Made by a program: the position numbers and the translations under genes. DNA of 64,000 bases from Azolla caroliniana (lineage: Eukaryota; Polypodiophyta): assembly GCA_043228905.1 (NCBI GenBank), contig JBHGNT010000004.1, forward strand, positions 8,556,001 to 8,620,000, written 5' to 3'. The notes under the pieces were generated by a model. The model searched no databases. It worked only from the letters and a program-made list of their open reading frames with translations, and was not told the DNA's origin. Of the stretch, positions 43,201 through 54,494 are shown one piece after another (the stretch's first letter is position 1; each line of letters opens with the position of its first letter).

Positions 43201-46200
43201 TGTGCGCACTGAAGGTGCTCCTCGGTAGGTCGCGCCATAAATTGACTAATCACCCCGACCGGGTAGCTGAGATCTGGTCAGGTGATGGTCAAGTATATAA
43301 GGCTTCTGACTATCTGTATGAACCTCGTCGGGTCACATACCTTTCCAAAATCGGGGCGAAGCTTGACGGTTCTATCCAGAGGAGTTGAGATGGACTTACA
43401 GTCGGCCATCCCGAATTTGAAGAGCATATTCATCGCGTAATGACGTTGTCTTATCAAGATGCCTTCGGGGGTACGGATCACTTCGATCCCGAGGAAGTAA
43501 TGAAGGTCCCCCAGATCCTTCATGTCGAATGATACCGCAAGCTGGAGTTTCATGCGGTCTATCTCACCTAGGTCGGCACCGGTGATGACCAAGTCGTCAA
43601 CATAGAGTAGAATACTAATCGGCCCGAGTTGACCTTTACAGATGAACAATGAGGAGTCTGATTTTGATGTCACAAAGCCCATCCGATGCAATCATTGCGT
43701 GATCTTCACGTTCCAAGCACACGGGGCTTACTTTAGTCCGTAAAGGAACTTCTTCAATCGGCACACCGCCAAAGTGTTCGTTCCGGAGTGAAACCGGGGG
43801 GGCTGTACCATGTACACCTGTTCCTCAAGCTCACCTTGGAGGAACAAATTCTTTACATCCATCTGATGTAAGTGCCACCCCTTTGCCGCAACTACCGCGA
43901 GCAAAACACGGATGGTCGTCATCTTCGTGACCGGCGCATACGTCTCATCGTAGTCGATGCCATGTTTCTGCACGTAGCCTTTTTCTACTAACCGGGCCTT
44001 GTAGCGGTTGACCGAGCCGTCAGGGTTGTACTTGACCTTCTACACCCACCTACATCCGATCGGCTTCACACCATTACGGCACGCCAATTCGCGTCCTTCG
44101 CCGCTTCTACGTAGCTCTCTGGCTCACGTACTTCTGCTACACACGTCATGTACACATAGTGATGCACCATGTACTCGTTGTAACCGAACCACACAATAGG
44201 GTTCTTCTGGCGGGTTGATTGGCGTAATTGCTCATTAGCCGATGTTGAGGCTTTCATAGCCGATGCGGACTTCGCTCTCAAAGACCCGTCGTCACTTCCC
44301 TTAGAGTCGGACTCGCGCCGATCCGACTCGTTCCTATCCGTGTCGTAATCCTACACCTTCTTCTTCCCTATTTCTTTGCGCGTAAACCGTCTCCTCGGCT
44401 TCTTGCATGGGGAATGCACGACCGAGTCTCAACTACTCACCGGCTCCTCATCAGACTGGTCAAACCGACTCAGTCGTCCATTCGGTCCGCTTAACCGAAA
44501 CGAAATCGGACTCTCTCCGCGGGTCCCGATTTCAGGCTCATCTAGAGGCATCTTGACCTTGCTGACCTCATCGTCAGAACTCGGATTCGAGGTGAGGTCC
44601 AGAGTTGGAGGCAAGTACCAGGACGTGGACTCGTCAAACACAACATCACAGCTCACACACGCTTGTTTCGTGCAAGGGTTATAACACTTATAACCCTTCT
44701 GCTCGTTCGAGTAGCCGACCAAGATACACTTCTCGGCTTTCGCGTCCAACTTCCTCCTTTTCTCCTTCAACACATGCACATACGTGATGCTGCTGAAAAC
44801 TCTTAAGTGTCGCAGATTTGGTTTCCTTCCGAAATATAGCTCATGCACTGACACTTTTTCTCCAATCCGATTCTGGATGTATACCGCGGTTTGTACCGCC
44901 TTGGCCCAATAGAACTTGGGTAAGCTCTTTTCCTCCAGCATTTCCCGTGCCGCTTCCACAATCGACCGATTTTTTCTCTCGGCCACGCAGTTTTGCTCTG
45001 GCGTGTATCTACAACTGAATTCACGCCGAATTCCCATATGTTCCAGATAGCCGTTGAATTGACCAGAAAAGTATTCTTTTCCACCATCCGACCGCAAGCA
45101 CTTGATCTTCCGTCCTGTTTCCATTTCCACGAACCCTTTAAGGTCTCGGAAATAGTCGAAGAATTCACTCTTCTTCTTGATGAGATAGATCCACGTGTGC
45201 CGCGTATAGTCGCCAATGAAGGAGACAAAATATCGACTCCCGCCAAGACTAACGTTATGTGCGGCCCCCATACATCGGAATGTATCAAGTCGAGCTTGTT
45301 CCGGCTACGGTTATGCTCGTTTGGGAAAGGAAGTCGGTGTTGCTTCCCTAGCTGGCTGGCTCCACAAATTTGTGCCTACCGGCCACTAAATTTGTGCAAT
45401 CCGAACACCACCTGTTTCGATTGTAGGTCCTAAAGCCGTTGATAGTTGACGTGGCCTATCCACTTGTGCCATAAGTCGATATCCGACTCGACCTTTTGTC
45501 CTTTCGCGAACATTGCGGTGCCATCTTCGCTAGAGTCGAGGATGAACATCCTCCCGTCTCTATGCCCTTGTGCAATAACTCGGCCTTCTTCTTTGATGAA
45601 GCACCCGAGGTGCGTGAACCGGAGTTGCATCCCCTGGTCGATGACCTCCCGACCGACACCAGAATCTTCGTGATTGTGGGGACGTGCAACACATTCATAA
45701 GTTTCCATTTCTGCTCGACATAGCTCAAGGGAACTTCACCGACATTCGCGATCAGATGCGGAGTGTCGTCTCCGGTTGTGACTACTCCCGGTTGCGTCGG
45801 TTTCTCAAGGTATGAGAACCACTCCTCGTGGCATGTCATGTGGTTTGACTTGCCGGAGTCGACGTACCACACCTCGTCTGATTTCGGGGTGGACTTCTTC
45901 ATCGAGTTGGCTTCGTGTCTCATCACGAAGGCTGACCCTTTTCCGGCTTTTTCGGGCCCTGGGACGTAGTGCGATTGTTGTCAATTTCCTTTGTCGGTTT
46001 GTCCAGAGCCTGATTCGGATCCGGTCCTCTCTGAATCGGCGCGCTCCTTCTAGCATTCGCTCTCCTTGTGGCCTTTCTTGCCACATTACCAACATTCCGC
46101 ACCGGATTTCCCTTGCCGGTTCTCGTTGCCTCGACTCCCCCTGTTTCCGGAGGGTTTGGAATTGCTGTCAGCCTCACTTCGGTGTCTTCGTCCTTGATCT

Positions 46201-46863
46201 CGTCGGCCGCCTCCATTGCGCACCGACTCGCCTCGTCAGCCACGACCACGGGGCCTATCTCCCTCCATGTAAAACATCTTGTTGTCGGCATGCGTGCTCG
46301 TCGACGCACCCGCGTGGGTCTCCTCTATAAGGAGCATCGACTGTAGGTCGAAAAACGACGACGTATTCTCCCATGTACACAGAGCAGTTTGGAATGCTCC
46401 GAACTTTGACACCAGTTCCCCAAGACAGATCTGCACCATCTCACCCTCCTTGACGTTCACATCGATGGAGGCTAAGGAGTCACATATATCTTTGATCTTC
46501 GAGGTGTAATCAGCCACTGACAAGTCGCGGTGTCGTAGGTTGTTCAGCTTCTTGGCTGTGGTGCTTGCGGCAAAAATCTTCTTCAGATTTCCCCAAGAAT
46601 CCTTCGGCGTTTTCTCATCCCGAATGTAGCTTAGGAGTTGTTCGCCCACAAAAGACGCGAAGCAGTACATTACTCTGCTCGCCAATTGTTCCCACGCCAG
46701 GAAATCTCTGTGTGTCAATTTGGGTGTTGTAACATTTCCTCTGTCGACATAGCTCTAGTAACTGTGCCCGAGCAGGTACTGGTGCATCTTGTAGGACCAA
46801 GACGCATAGTTGTTTCTGTCGAGCTTCTCGGTAGGAAGCGAGCTAGCCATGCCTCTATCCATT
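43201..46863 (-). pseudogene. Cop7 gag, protease, integrase and RT
   Basis: Gag starts at 46863 (MDRGMASSLPTEKLDRN). A TAG at 46755-46757 stands where Cop3 has tryptophan in GYWSYV. Protease lies near 45860 (YVDSGKSNHMT) with the upstream gag in the same frame, which shows the ancestral state for Cop3. The integrase zinc region lies near 45480-45330 and the core 45271-44900 (LRSDGGKEYFS). A linker follows to 44060. Reverse transcriptase spans 43973-43278 ([31 protein letters not shown]). It is cut by the solo LTR just before RNase H, at a conserved CAQR block. A missing segment near 44060-44090 has removed part of the RT start. Confidence 0.88.
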
Positions 46864-46922
46864 TTGTTTTTCCTGTTCTTCTTGGTTAGTTTTATTTTCA
46901 AGCTATGTCGGTTCAGATACCA

Positions 46923-47322
46923 TGAAAAAGAATACGTGCGGAAGCAATAGAAAACCGAACACAAAAAATACGCAGGTTTAATGGAGAGCTATGAATATAC
47001 ACTGTACGCGGGAGAGACAGAGAGAGAGAGAGCACACAGAAACCTCAATTCAAAATAATACTCAATCTGTACATAGGATGAGCTCAGTGAGCACTTTTAT
47101 ACAAAGTCCATACGGACTGACAGAAGTACTGACACGTACTTCAATGCTCATAAGTGAGCTCTACACTAACTCCCAAAATGTATTCCTACACGGAATACCT
47201 TCCCAACGGCCTCGCAGTTTATGCACTGCTACGGCCATGTTATGCGTACCAATTTACGCACCCCGTCTACGCACTAGGTTACGCATTGTATTACGCACGA
47301 ATGTTGAGCTTGTCTCTCAACA
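46923..47322 (-). repeat. Cop7 5' LTR
   Basis: This 400-bp partner of 41050-41446 runs from 47322 leftward on the minus strand. It includes a GA-rich microsatellite near 47017-47033. The CCATC target lies just outside at 47323-47327. Confidence 0.92.
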
Positions 47323-47327
47323 CCATC

Positions 47328-48305
47328 CATGTATACGATATTTTGTCGAATGTCGTCTCGAAGGCTCGTGCAATCCCTTCTCATGTGGTCCATACTATCG
47401 CAGCACACGCATCTAAAGGGTTCTTTTCCTTTGTGGCCCCGGCGATTCATGTTGGCTAGCGTGACCGTTGCGAACTTCTTCGCCAGTTCTTCGATGATTT
47501 TGTCATCAATCTTCTTTTCTTCGGGGTTAGTTAGTTTGGGCGGCTCAGCTACTTCCGGTTGTCTTGTTTTCTTCGCGACAATCGATCCCGCCAAGTCGAT
47601 GTCATCAACCCACTGACGACGCTTATCGAGGCTATTGCACACCTGCTTCACCGCAATCCAGTCTGCCACAAGCCCATTTGCTTGGGTATCATCTTCAAGA
47701 AGAGTCCCCAATTCTCGTCTATCCTTCATGTCCACAACTTTCAAGAAGTACAAAGTCTTGTCCTCCTCAAGTAGCACTTGGTCCATGCCGAGGAGACGAT
47801 GAAACATTTGGTCGAACTCGTCGAACACCCTCGAAGCCCTCATCCTCTTATTCTTCTTTTCTATCCACTTCATTAAGGCATGTCGAGTCATCCTCGACAA
47901 ATCTTCCATCATGAACTCCGCTAATATCTCTTTCTCGAACTCGGACCACGTTGTCTTCCCTTCTTGACGCTCGATGATGCGCCTTTGGATGTTGTTGGCA
48001 ACCACTATCTTGAAACTTGTGATTTGACGCGCTTCAGACATGTCCCTCTAATTCATCTCCCTTTTGTATGCATCAAGGAACTTCGTAATGTTCCTTCCGT
48101 CAAATTGACCCTCAAGCTCAACGACACAGTCGACAGCCTTCTTCACGCTCGCATAGTTGTCCCGAGATCTCATCATTTGTTCGATGATTAGCATCATCCT
48201 TTCGAACTCTCCCGCTTGATTGCTTGAGGACACCATCTCCAAGTATCGGTTGATCCTCGACTTGATCCTTCCTACCGCCTCTTTCACGTCCGGTTCACCA
48301 CTCAA
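47328..48305 (-). pseudogene. Gyp3 gag
   Basis: From about 48305 leftward it encodes a gypsy-type gag with TTWSEFEKEILAEF, a capsid-like helical region and a CCHC knuckle (CVCCDSMDHMRRDC, near 47411-47370). It ends at NIVYMDG where Cop7 inserted. A TAG near 48051 interrupts it (EMN stop RDMSEAR); Gyp2 has methionine there. Joined across the Cop7 site, the frame passes without shift into SETRRPL of pol. The start codon is uncertain because the frame opens within the primer-binding region. Confidence 0.85.
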
Positions 48306-48753
48306 TTATGTCGTGAAAATTCGTCACTACGTGCGGATCGTGAGGCGGAACCGCCGGGGTTCTAGACCGGAAGGATTCGAAGTTTGCACTAGCTTTAACG
48401 AGAAAGTATTTAAGATAGATTGAGATAAGATAGAACGCTTGACTTTAGATTTGAGAGAGATTGAAATGGGGAGAGAGATTAAGATTGAACTTTTAACTTT
48501 TAGATTTAAGAGGGAAGATACATCAACAATAGGATTACAAGTTTCTTATTTTTCCCCAAAATTTTCATTAGTTTCATTTGCTTGATTCCTCCACTCTTTT
48601 ATAGATGCCCCATGCATATGGTGCATGTGAGGGTGCAAGACATACACGTAATGCATGAAATGCATGCTTGCCATGTCATCATCTAAGCTCTCATGTATGA
48701 GAATTTACATGTAAAAGTATAATGATAAAAATATAGCTTCTAAGAAAATGACT

Positions 48754-48806
48754 TGGCTTAGTGGTAAGTATATTGCTTCCTATCTTGGAGTTGCAAGGTT
48801 CAAGCC
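48754..48806 (+). repeat. tRNA-like patch (SINE head) inside the Gyp3 LTR
   Basis: A perfect A-box match TGGCTTAGTGG (48754-48764) and a B-box GGTTCAAGCC (48797-48806) lie 43 bases apart. The T-arm stem GCAAG/CTTGC is intact. The seven bases before and after cannot pair as an acceptor stem, so a working tRNA is unlikely. Confidence 0.5.
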
Positions 48807-48930
48807 TTGCTCACATCCCTTTTAAAACACAAAATACTACTAGGCTTTCATCTTGTATTTACACCGAAAATCTTCAAAACACCATGCACCGCCGACTGAT
48901 CCGTCTGTCCCGACTGGTTCAATCCAATCC

Positions 48931-49150
48931 TGATCCAATCCTGTCCATCACCATCCGATCCCGGTCTTGGTCGCCGATTGCCGTCTGATCCAATCCTGTC
49001 CATCACCATCCGATCCCGGTCTCGGTCGCCGATTGCCGTCTGATCCAATCCTGTCCATCACCATCCGATCCCGGTCTCGGTCGCCGATTGCCGTCTGATC
49101 CAATCCTGTCCATCACCATCCGATCCCGGTCTCGGTCGCCGATTGTCGTC
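48931..49150. repeat. 55-bp tandem repeat, four copies
   Basis: Units beginning TGATCCAATCCTGTCC start at 48931, 48986, 49041 and 49096. They are nearly identical (CTTGG versus CTCGG in the first). The high identity suggests recent amplification within otherwise old DNA. Confidence 0.95.
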
Positions 49151-50371
49151 TCGTCGGCTCCGTCCGGTTTTGGTTGGCCAAAACCTTTACAAGTAGTTAG
49201 GGCACATCCATTTTGCTCAAGTCACCTTGAACATTCTATAATCCACTCATAGACACAAAGTAATAGATTTTGGCCCTGGTTATATAATCTGGGATCCTTA
49301 TTTGTCTTGTCTATGTGGGATATCTCGTAGTTTTATTTTTTCTCTTCTTCTTCGCAAACTTCATACCCACATAACTTGCCACTTAGTTGTTCGTTTCTTA
49401 TGTGGTAAATTGTATTCGAAAGCTCTTGAAGACCTCCATCTTTTTGTACCAAGATATTAAACTAGTATAAAATAATATCTTCACTATTATTGTTTTATGT
49501 TGTGTGTGAAGAACCACACTCGATTTTGTACATTCCATTCAATTTTCACACCGTTGGCGAAAAGCTTTACGACAACATGATGACATGGCATTTCAACAAG
49601 GCTCAATTTGAAGTCGTGAATTTGCATAACACATTTTCACAGTCCCATAACACATAGCCCCTCGAAAATAAATACCCCTAGTGCTCCACATATTACACAC
49701 TCACATTATATCATATAGAGATGCACAATCAAAACCTCGACCTTAGAAGACACGTCATGTTGGTCTATTCTTAACTTTTTAAGGCACAAAACAAAGTATA
49801 TCACACATTCAATGATTGATGGATAAATCTCTTGTATGTTTGTGTAGTTGGCATAAAATAATAAGTGGAGAAATTGGTCTAAGATTCTCTTGTATATAGC
49901 TTTTTCAAACACTGTGATTATATATCCTCTAAACTTCTTTAACATCTTAAACCTAGTTTTATTGAGCTCTTTGACCAACTATAAGGTCACTCTGAACGCC
50001 TCAAAATCCGCTACATAATTGGAATATTTCTTGAAAATGATCGTTTTTCTTCATGCATCCTTCGTGAATAACCTAAACCGTGTGCATGAGTACCTTGTTG
50101 CTAGCTCCATAACCATATGACAACTCATAGATAATCAAGAAAAGAAGCTTGCACAAAGTAAGACCTTGGGATAATGTCTCCCCACATTTTGACATTATCT
50201 GGAAAGATAACAATTGGTAACGGTTTGTGAGTATCAAACTCAAATCGTTTCAATTTTTTAAAACTTAAAACAAAATTTCAAAACCTTTAAATTGAAACCC
50301 TTCAAACCAAACCATTTTGAGGGATTTCCAAACCATTAACTAGCAATTTCGGTGAAAATCCGATTACTAGT

Positions 50372-50523
50372 GACCATATTCAAATTTTCAAAGATTTTGT
50401 TTTATTAACAAGCACTCAAATAGTAATTGTTTACAAATCACTTACGATGTGACCATATACAAAATTTCAAAGATTTGTTTGATTAACAAGCACTCTAATA
50501 ATATTGTTTACAAATCACTTAAA
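50372..50523. repeat. 79-bp tandem duplication
   Basis: The block starting GACCATAT at 50372 is repeated at 50451 with a few changes, including AACAAGCACTC and TTGTTTACAAATCACTTA in both copies. Confidence 0.8.
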
Positions 50524-51343
50524 TCTTTTAAACTTTTGATTAGAAAACCAATTAGATACTTATATTGACAAAATACATAATTTGTCAAATGAATTATAAG
50601 CTTATAAGTTTAATAAATATTTCAAAAATGTCCTAACCTAGAACCATTAAACCTATTAAGTCACGGTCTAAAATAAATTAAACCCCAAACTAATAAACCG
50701 ATAAAGGCTCAACCTCAACCAAACCAAATCCTTGAAACCCTAAGCGGAATTATTTACAAAATTTTAGACTTGCTATGTGAGTTAAAACATCAAGTGGTCA
50801 TGCCATGGTTTTTTCAATACACTTGTCACTTGCTTAGAAATATATTTTGATAATAAACACCACAAAGGATTATGGTAAATCATGATGATTCTAATGAATT
50901 TTGGAGAATCGATTTTAGTTGTGAACCAACATTTCTAGTTTTCTCATGATATTGATATCGGTCTCTTCACTTCTATAACACATGATACCCATTTGATTGG
51001 AACACTTAATATTAGGACGTGTTTTTTTCTCTCGATAACACTTTAACAACATTGTTGTTAATAAGTGGAACCCACTAGCCATTCACAATTATGCATGGAC
51101 GAGAAGGCGAGGGTAAGTCCATGAGAGGGATTGATGTGTTGTTTCTTTTACAAGCATAATTGTAGGGTATAATCTCAAGTTTTTTGTGGAGTTTCCCTCG
51201 AGATGATCTTGTTTTCGTGTGGAACTCTTGTTTTTGTCAATAGTCTAATGAAGAAATGGGAGGGGGTAGGTGCATTGATAATGCAATGTGTGTATGCATA
51301 TGCTTCTTGTTTCGCGTGTTGGAAATATGGCCCATATATTTAT

Positions 51344-51346
<3 letters not shown>

Positions 51347-51382
<36 letters not shown>
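51347..51382. repeat. (AT)n microsatellite
   Basis: About 18 uninterrupted AT units. It produces spurious short frames rich in Tyr and Ile. Likely length-polymorphic. Confidence 0.95.
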
Positions 51383-51386
<4 letters not shown>

Positions 51387-52760
51387 AAGCTTGTTGGTGG
51401 GTTTTGTGTTCTTTATGTGTAAACCGATGGGAGAAAAGTAAACACGATTTGAAAGCTTACAATTGGAGGGTGGTGGATTTATCGTTGGTACTAATTAAAT
51501 CATTGGAGTAAGCCTTAAACAAAGATATTAAAAAACGAACCTTTTTCTAATAACATTCTAAACATAAAAAAGGAATCAAAGCAATGAATGTTCTTTCTAA
51601 AATATTTCAAGTTTATAATCCTATAAATACATTTAGTACATTAGATAGATTCATATGCTCTATTTTTTTTCCACCTCGTACTAGTTTTAGTTTTAAGAAC
51701 TTAGATTTAGGCTTTATGAAAAGCTTTTCAAACTTGGTCCCCTCGGAAGACTTTATCGGCGTCGACAACAAGCAAAGAAAATAGTGAACTTAAAAGCAGT
51801 TTGGTACCCATGCACTTATTGAAGCTGAACCCTTGAACCCAAGGGTGTCATGTAATATCGTCTCGATTGGTGTATCTATACACTATTTTGTCGTGACTAT
51901 TGTGGTTGAAATAAAAAGACAATACTTGGATGAGGTCATGAGTTGGAATACCTTGTCTATGTAAATCCCCACGAAACTCCACCTCATCGTATGTCCACAA
52001 GTTTAAGTCAGAAAAATAAGCTCTACGGATATCATGGACAAAAAAATATGCCGTGTGAACTATAGCTAGCATTTAGTATGCTTCTTGCAGTTATTGGTTT
52101 CATAAATTACAAGGAATTAAAAAGCCCAATTTATGTTCGTTGATAAAATATTATTGCATTAAGTAAACAAATGATGAATACATTGAAATGGGAGTAAAAA
52201 GAAGGCTGATCTCTTTTAAAAGAGCACATGCTAATTTTGCTTAATCATGATATCATCGAATCAAAACATAAACTAAATGTACGCTTTATATTAAAATTTT
52301 CCAACTTAAAGATGTCCTCTTCAAAGGACATTCCTAAAAAGGAGTAGTTCGAGTATAAATACACAAATGCACCACCCCTATTCGCCAAAAACAAAGAGAA
52401 AGAACAAACATCCTTCATTTATAGCTATGCAAATTCATCAATATTTTTTGTTGAATAAATTCTTAAATCTTCCAAAATTTTCTACCTTCAACATAAAAAT
52501 TAAAGGTGTCCACTTTTGTTGTGCAAATCACGTAAAATCGAGTTTTCTCAAACGTGTCCAATGTGTCTCCCTAGAGAGTGTGTCATACTGAATATGAAGT
52601 GTAGTGCTACTATTGTAATGGGTCACACTTTCCAACATTGTGAACATTACAAAAATGGCAAATGGCATGGTGTAGGGGGCTGAAAAAGATGCATGGGATA
52701 AGTTTTGTTTAGCGTATAATGTGATAAACGGTTGGAATGTGACATTGTTTAGCGTATAAT

Positions 52761-53820
52761 GTGAGAAACTTTTACATGCAAAAAGAAAAATCTCTTCTAT
52801 ACTCTAGAGTAGGAGGAAGCGTGCATGGGAGTATGATGTCTAGGCTGGACAGGTGGTATTTGGATCCTCGGCTCATCGATAGGAAAGGCAAATGCATTAT
52901 TTTTCTTGGAACGACGTTCTCAGACCATGCACCAATTATGTTGCATATACAGGAGAACAATCGATGCACGCCACATAATGTGAAGGTGAGCAAGGAATTG
53001 GTTATGGATAATAAATGGACTAATGATATATGAAGAATATGGTCTAATGTCAAATGGAGGTACCTTGATCTTGCTCATAGGCTAGCTAAGAAAATTGAGG
53101 ATTGTGCATGCTTCTTTCCAAAGAAAGTGACTGAAATTAGAAAAGAGATAAGGGAGAAAATTGAAAGAATACAATGACACTCACGTCTATGCAGCGACTG
53201 AGAGAACAATACCCAAATAATTTATGAATTGCGGTCTGACTAGAGGAGGCCAAATGCAAACTGGATATGTATAAGATGATTCTAAGGACTACCAATGCTT
53301 GTCGTACTAAAGTAGTAAGTTGGATGAGGTTTGGAGACTGTGTCACTAAAGGCTTTTTTGAAGCTGTGAAATGCAGAGGCACCAGGTTTCAACCTTCATG
53401 TTTAAAAAAGACATATGACACAACGACCACGTGTGAGGAGGAAATGTTGGAAATGGGCAGGAGATATTATACTCAACTACTGAATGTATGCAAAGAGGAA
53501 TAGATTGATCAAGATGCCTTCAGAAATATATTAAATAGGATACCGAGGAAAGTTGTTGCTTTGATGATGGACCGACTAAATACCCCTATATGTATGCAAG
53601 AACTATTGGATGCAATTGCGAATATGAACAAACAAAGTTGTGCAGGCATCGACAGACTCCCTATACACTTTTACATCAAACATTGGGATATAATAAAGTA
53701 TGACATGCTGGTAGGGATACAATACATTATGGCAGAAGGGTCAATGCCTATAACAATGTGTAGAGGAATGATTGATTTAATACCCAAGGATGGAAAAGAC
53801 CTGACCATACTTAATAATTG
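52761..53820 (+). pseudogene. LINE fragment: endonuclease end and start of reverse transcriptase
   Basis: The first part ends in SRLDRWYLD...TFSDHAPIML (near 52840-52945), the SDH signature of LINE apurinic-type endonucleases. After a spacer come RTTNACRTKVVSWMRFGD and a CAGIDRLPIHFYIKHW block. Then LIPKDGKDLTILNN follows (to 53819), the start of the non-LTR RT core. Several stops interrupt it. It stops where the Cop8 LTR begins, at the point where LINEs usually read NNWRPI. No 3' end or poly-A tail is present. It is an old, 5'- and 3'-incomplete copy. Confidence 0.8.
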
Positions 53821-53825
53821 ACGAC

Positions 53826-54218
53826 TGTAAAGAATCAAGAGATGGATTCTTGTGAAGCGGAAGAGATATGAGTTATGTGTGTGTATGAGAGAGAGAGAGT
53901 GAGTGAGAGAGACAAGGAATAAGACACAGAGAATACGCAAGGTAAGAGTATATTAACAAAGGAGAAAGACTCAACATTATACAAAGTGAGAGGAGGGCGC
54001 TTTATATAGTCACCCTCTCTCTTCATTAACTACAAGACTCATGGAGCATGGGGAATGTGAAAGCTCATAAGTTATGTGTCATAGAATATGATTCTATGAC
54101 TCATACTAAATGCTAGAAGACAAAGTCGTGACATAGTGGTGACTCTTGACCCTTGGAGTGTCTATTCACTCTCAAGGTGAGTTCACACACTAGGACAGGT
54201 TGAGTTTGATTCTGAACA
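53826..54218 (-). repeat. Cop8 3' LTR
   Basis: 393 bp reads TGTTCAGAATC...GATTCTTTACA on the minus strand. A polypurine tract GAGCTTGAGGGGGTG lies directly upstream (54219-54233). Both end segments contain AGAATC, forming longer than usual inverted ends (TGT..CAGAATC/GATTCTTTACA). A GA-rich microsatellite lies near 53885-53911. Confidence 0.85.
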
Positions 54219-54494
54219 CACCCCCTCAAGCTCAAGTCGGGTCAGTTTCAGAAGGTATCCAAAATATGCTTCGACTCGCGTTCCGGAGTCCGCGTTGACT
54301 CACATCGATTCGCATTTATGCAGAGTTGCGGAATCCGTGCTCCAGCTTGCGTTGTGCATAGTTGCGAAGTCTGTGCTTCGGCTTGCGTCTTTCTTCACGG
54401 CTTTGCGCGGTAGATCGGCTCTTCGTGGCTTCGTTGCGCGGTTGCGTAATCCACGCGTTATTGCGTAGTTTGCGTGGTTTGCGGAATCCACGCG
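54219..54494 (-). other. Cop8 3' untranslated stretch between two polypurine tracts
   Basis: It lies between the terminal polypurine tract (54219-54233) and a second GAGGGGGAG near 54524, which encodes LRG after RNase H. It holds direct repeats around AATCCACGCGTTATTGCGTAG (near 54447 and 54485) and many GCGGA/GCGT words. Unlike in Cop3, the frame stops early (TAA at 54495), so no long tail is encoded. Confidence 0.6.

Larger units (their letters stand above)
41050..47322 (-). mobile_element. Cop7: Ty1/copia element of the Cop3 family
   Basis: This element is 6273 bp including a nested solo LTR. LTRs are 46923-47322 (5') and 41050-41446 (3'), with about 30 differences. A 5-bp duplication CCATC (41045-41049 and 47323-47327) flanks it. 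The primer-binding site (minus, 46922-46911) reads TGGTATCTGAAC and is degenerate. Gag, pol and the C-terminal tail are all recognisable but broken by stops and indels. It is older than Cop3. Confidence 0.93.
39036..49575 (-). mobile_element. Gyp3: minus-strand gypsy element, truncated and interrupted by Cop7
   Basis: This is the same family as Gyp1 and Gyp2. From right to left it has an LTR (48309 to about 49575), primer-binding site, gag, protease, linker and part of reverse transcriptase. It is truncated at 39036 within RT, so RNase H, integrase and the 3' LTR are missing. Cop7 (41050-47322, CCATC duplication) lies between gag and pol. In this copy gag and pol share one frame. Confidence 0.85.
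48309..49575 (-). repeat. Gyp3 5' LTR (right end uncertain)
   Basis: The 3' end of the LTR (minus ...TTTTCACGACA at 48309) is firm: an 8-base spacer and the primer-binding site follow. The far end is put at the next ACGACA (49570-49575), by analogy with the solo LTR ends TGTCGT...ACGACA. That gives about 1267 bp. It contains a TATAAAAG box (minus, near 48597-48604), a cluster of CATGCA motifs (48611-48667), a tRNA-like patch and a 55-bp tandem repeat. The extra length over the 696-bp solo LTR may be later insertions. Confidence 0.5.
49576..52760. other. AT-rich stretch without recognisable genes
   Basis: About 3.2 kb is rich in A and T, with stop codons in every frame and no domain motif that I can name. 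The longest frame, 90 codons on the minus strand at 49706-49978, has no known motif and is probably a transposon scrap. A 79-bp tandem duplication and an (AT)n tract are the only clear structures. It may be old decayed repeats flanking the LINE. Confidence 0.6.

Noticed and set aside
48747-48815. Possible functional tRNA gene
   Set aside because: A and B boxes and a T stem are present, but the acceptor stem does not pair and no anticodon arm is convincing.
49706-49978. 90-codon minus-strand frame as a host gene
   Set aside because: It lies in AT-rich DNA, has no recognisable motif, and is flanked by stops with no sign of splice structure or promoter.
51203-51441. Two overlapping 61-codon frames
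   Set aside because: They contain the (AT)n microsatellite, which yields alternating Tyr-Ile residues. They are not credible as genes.
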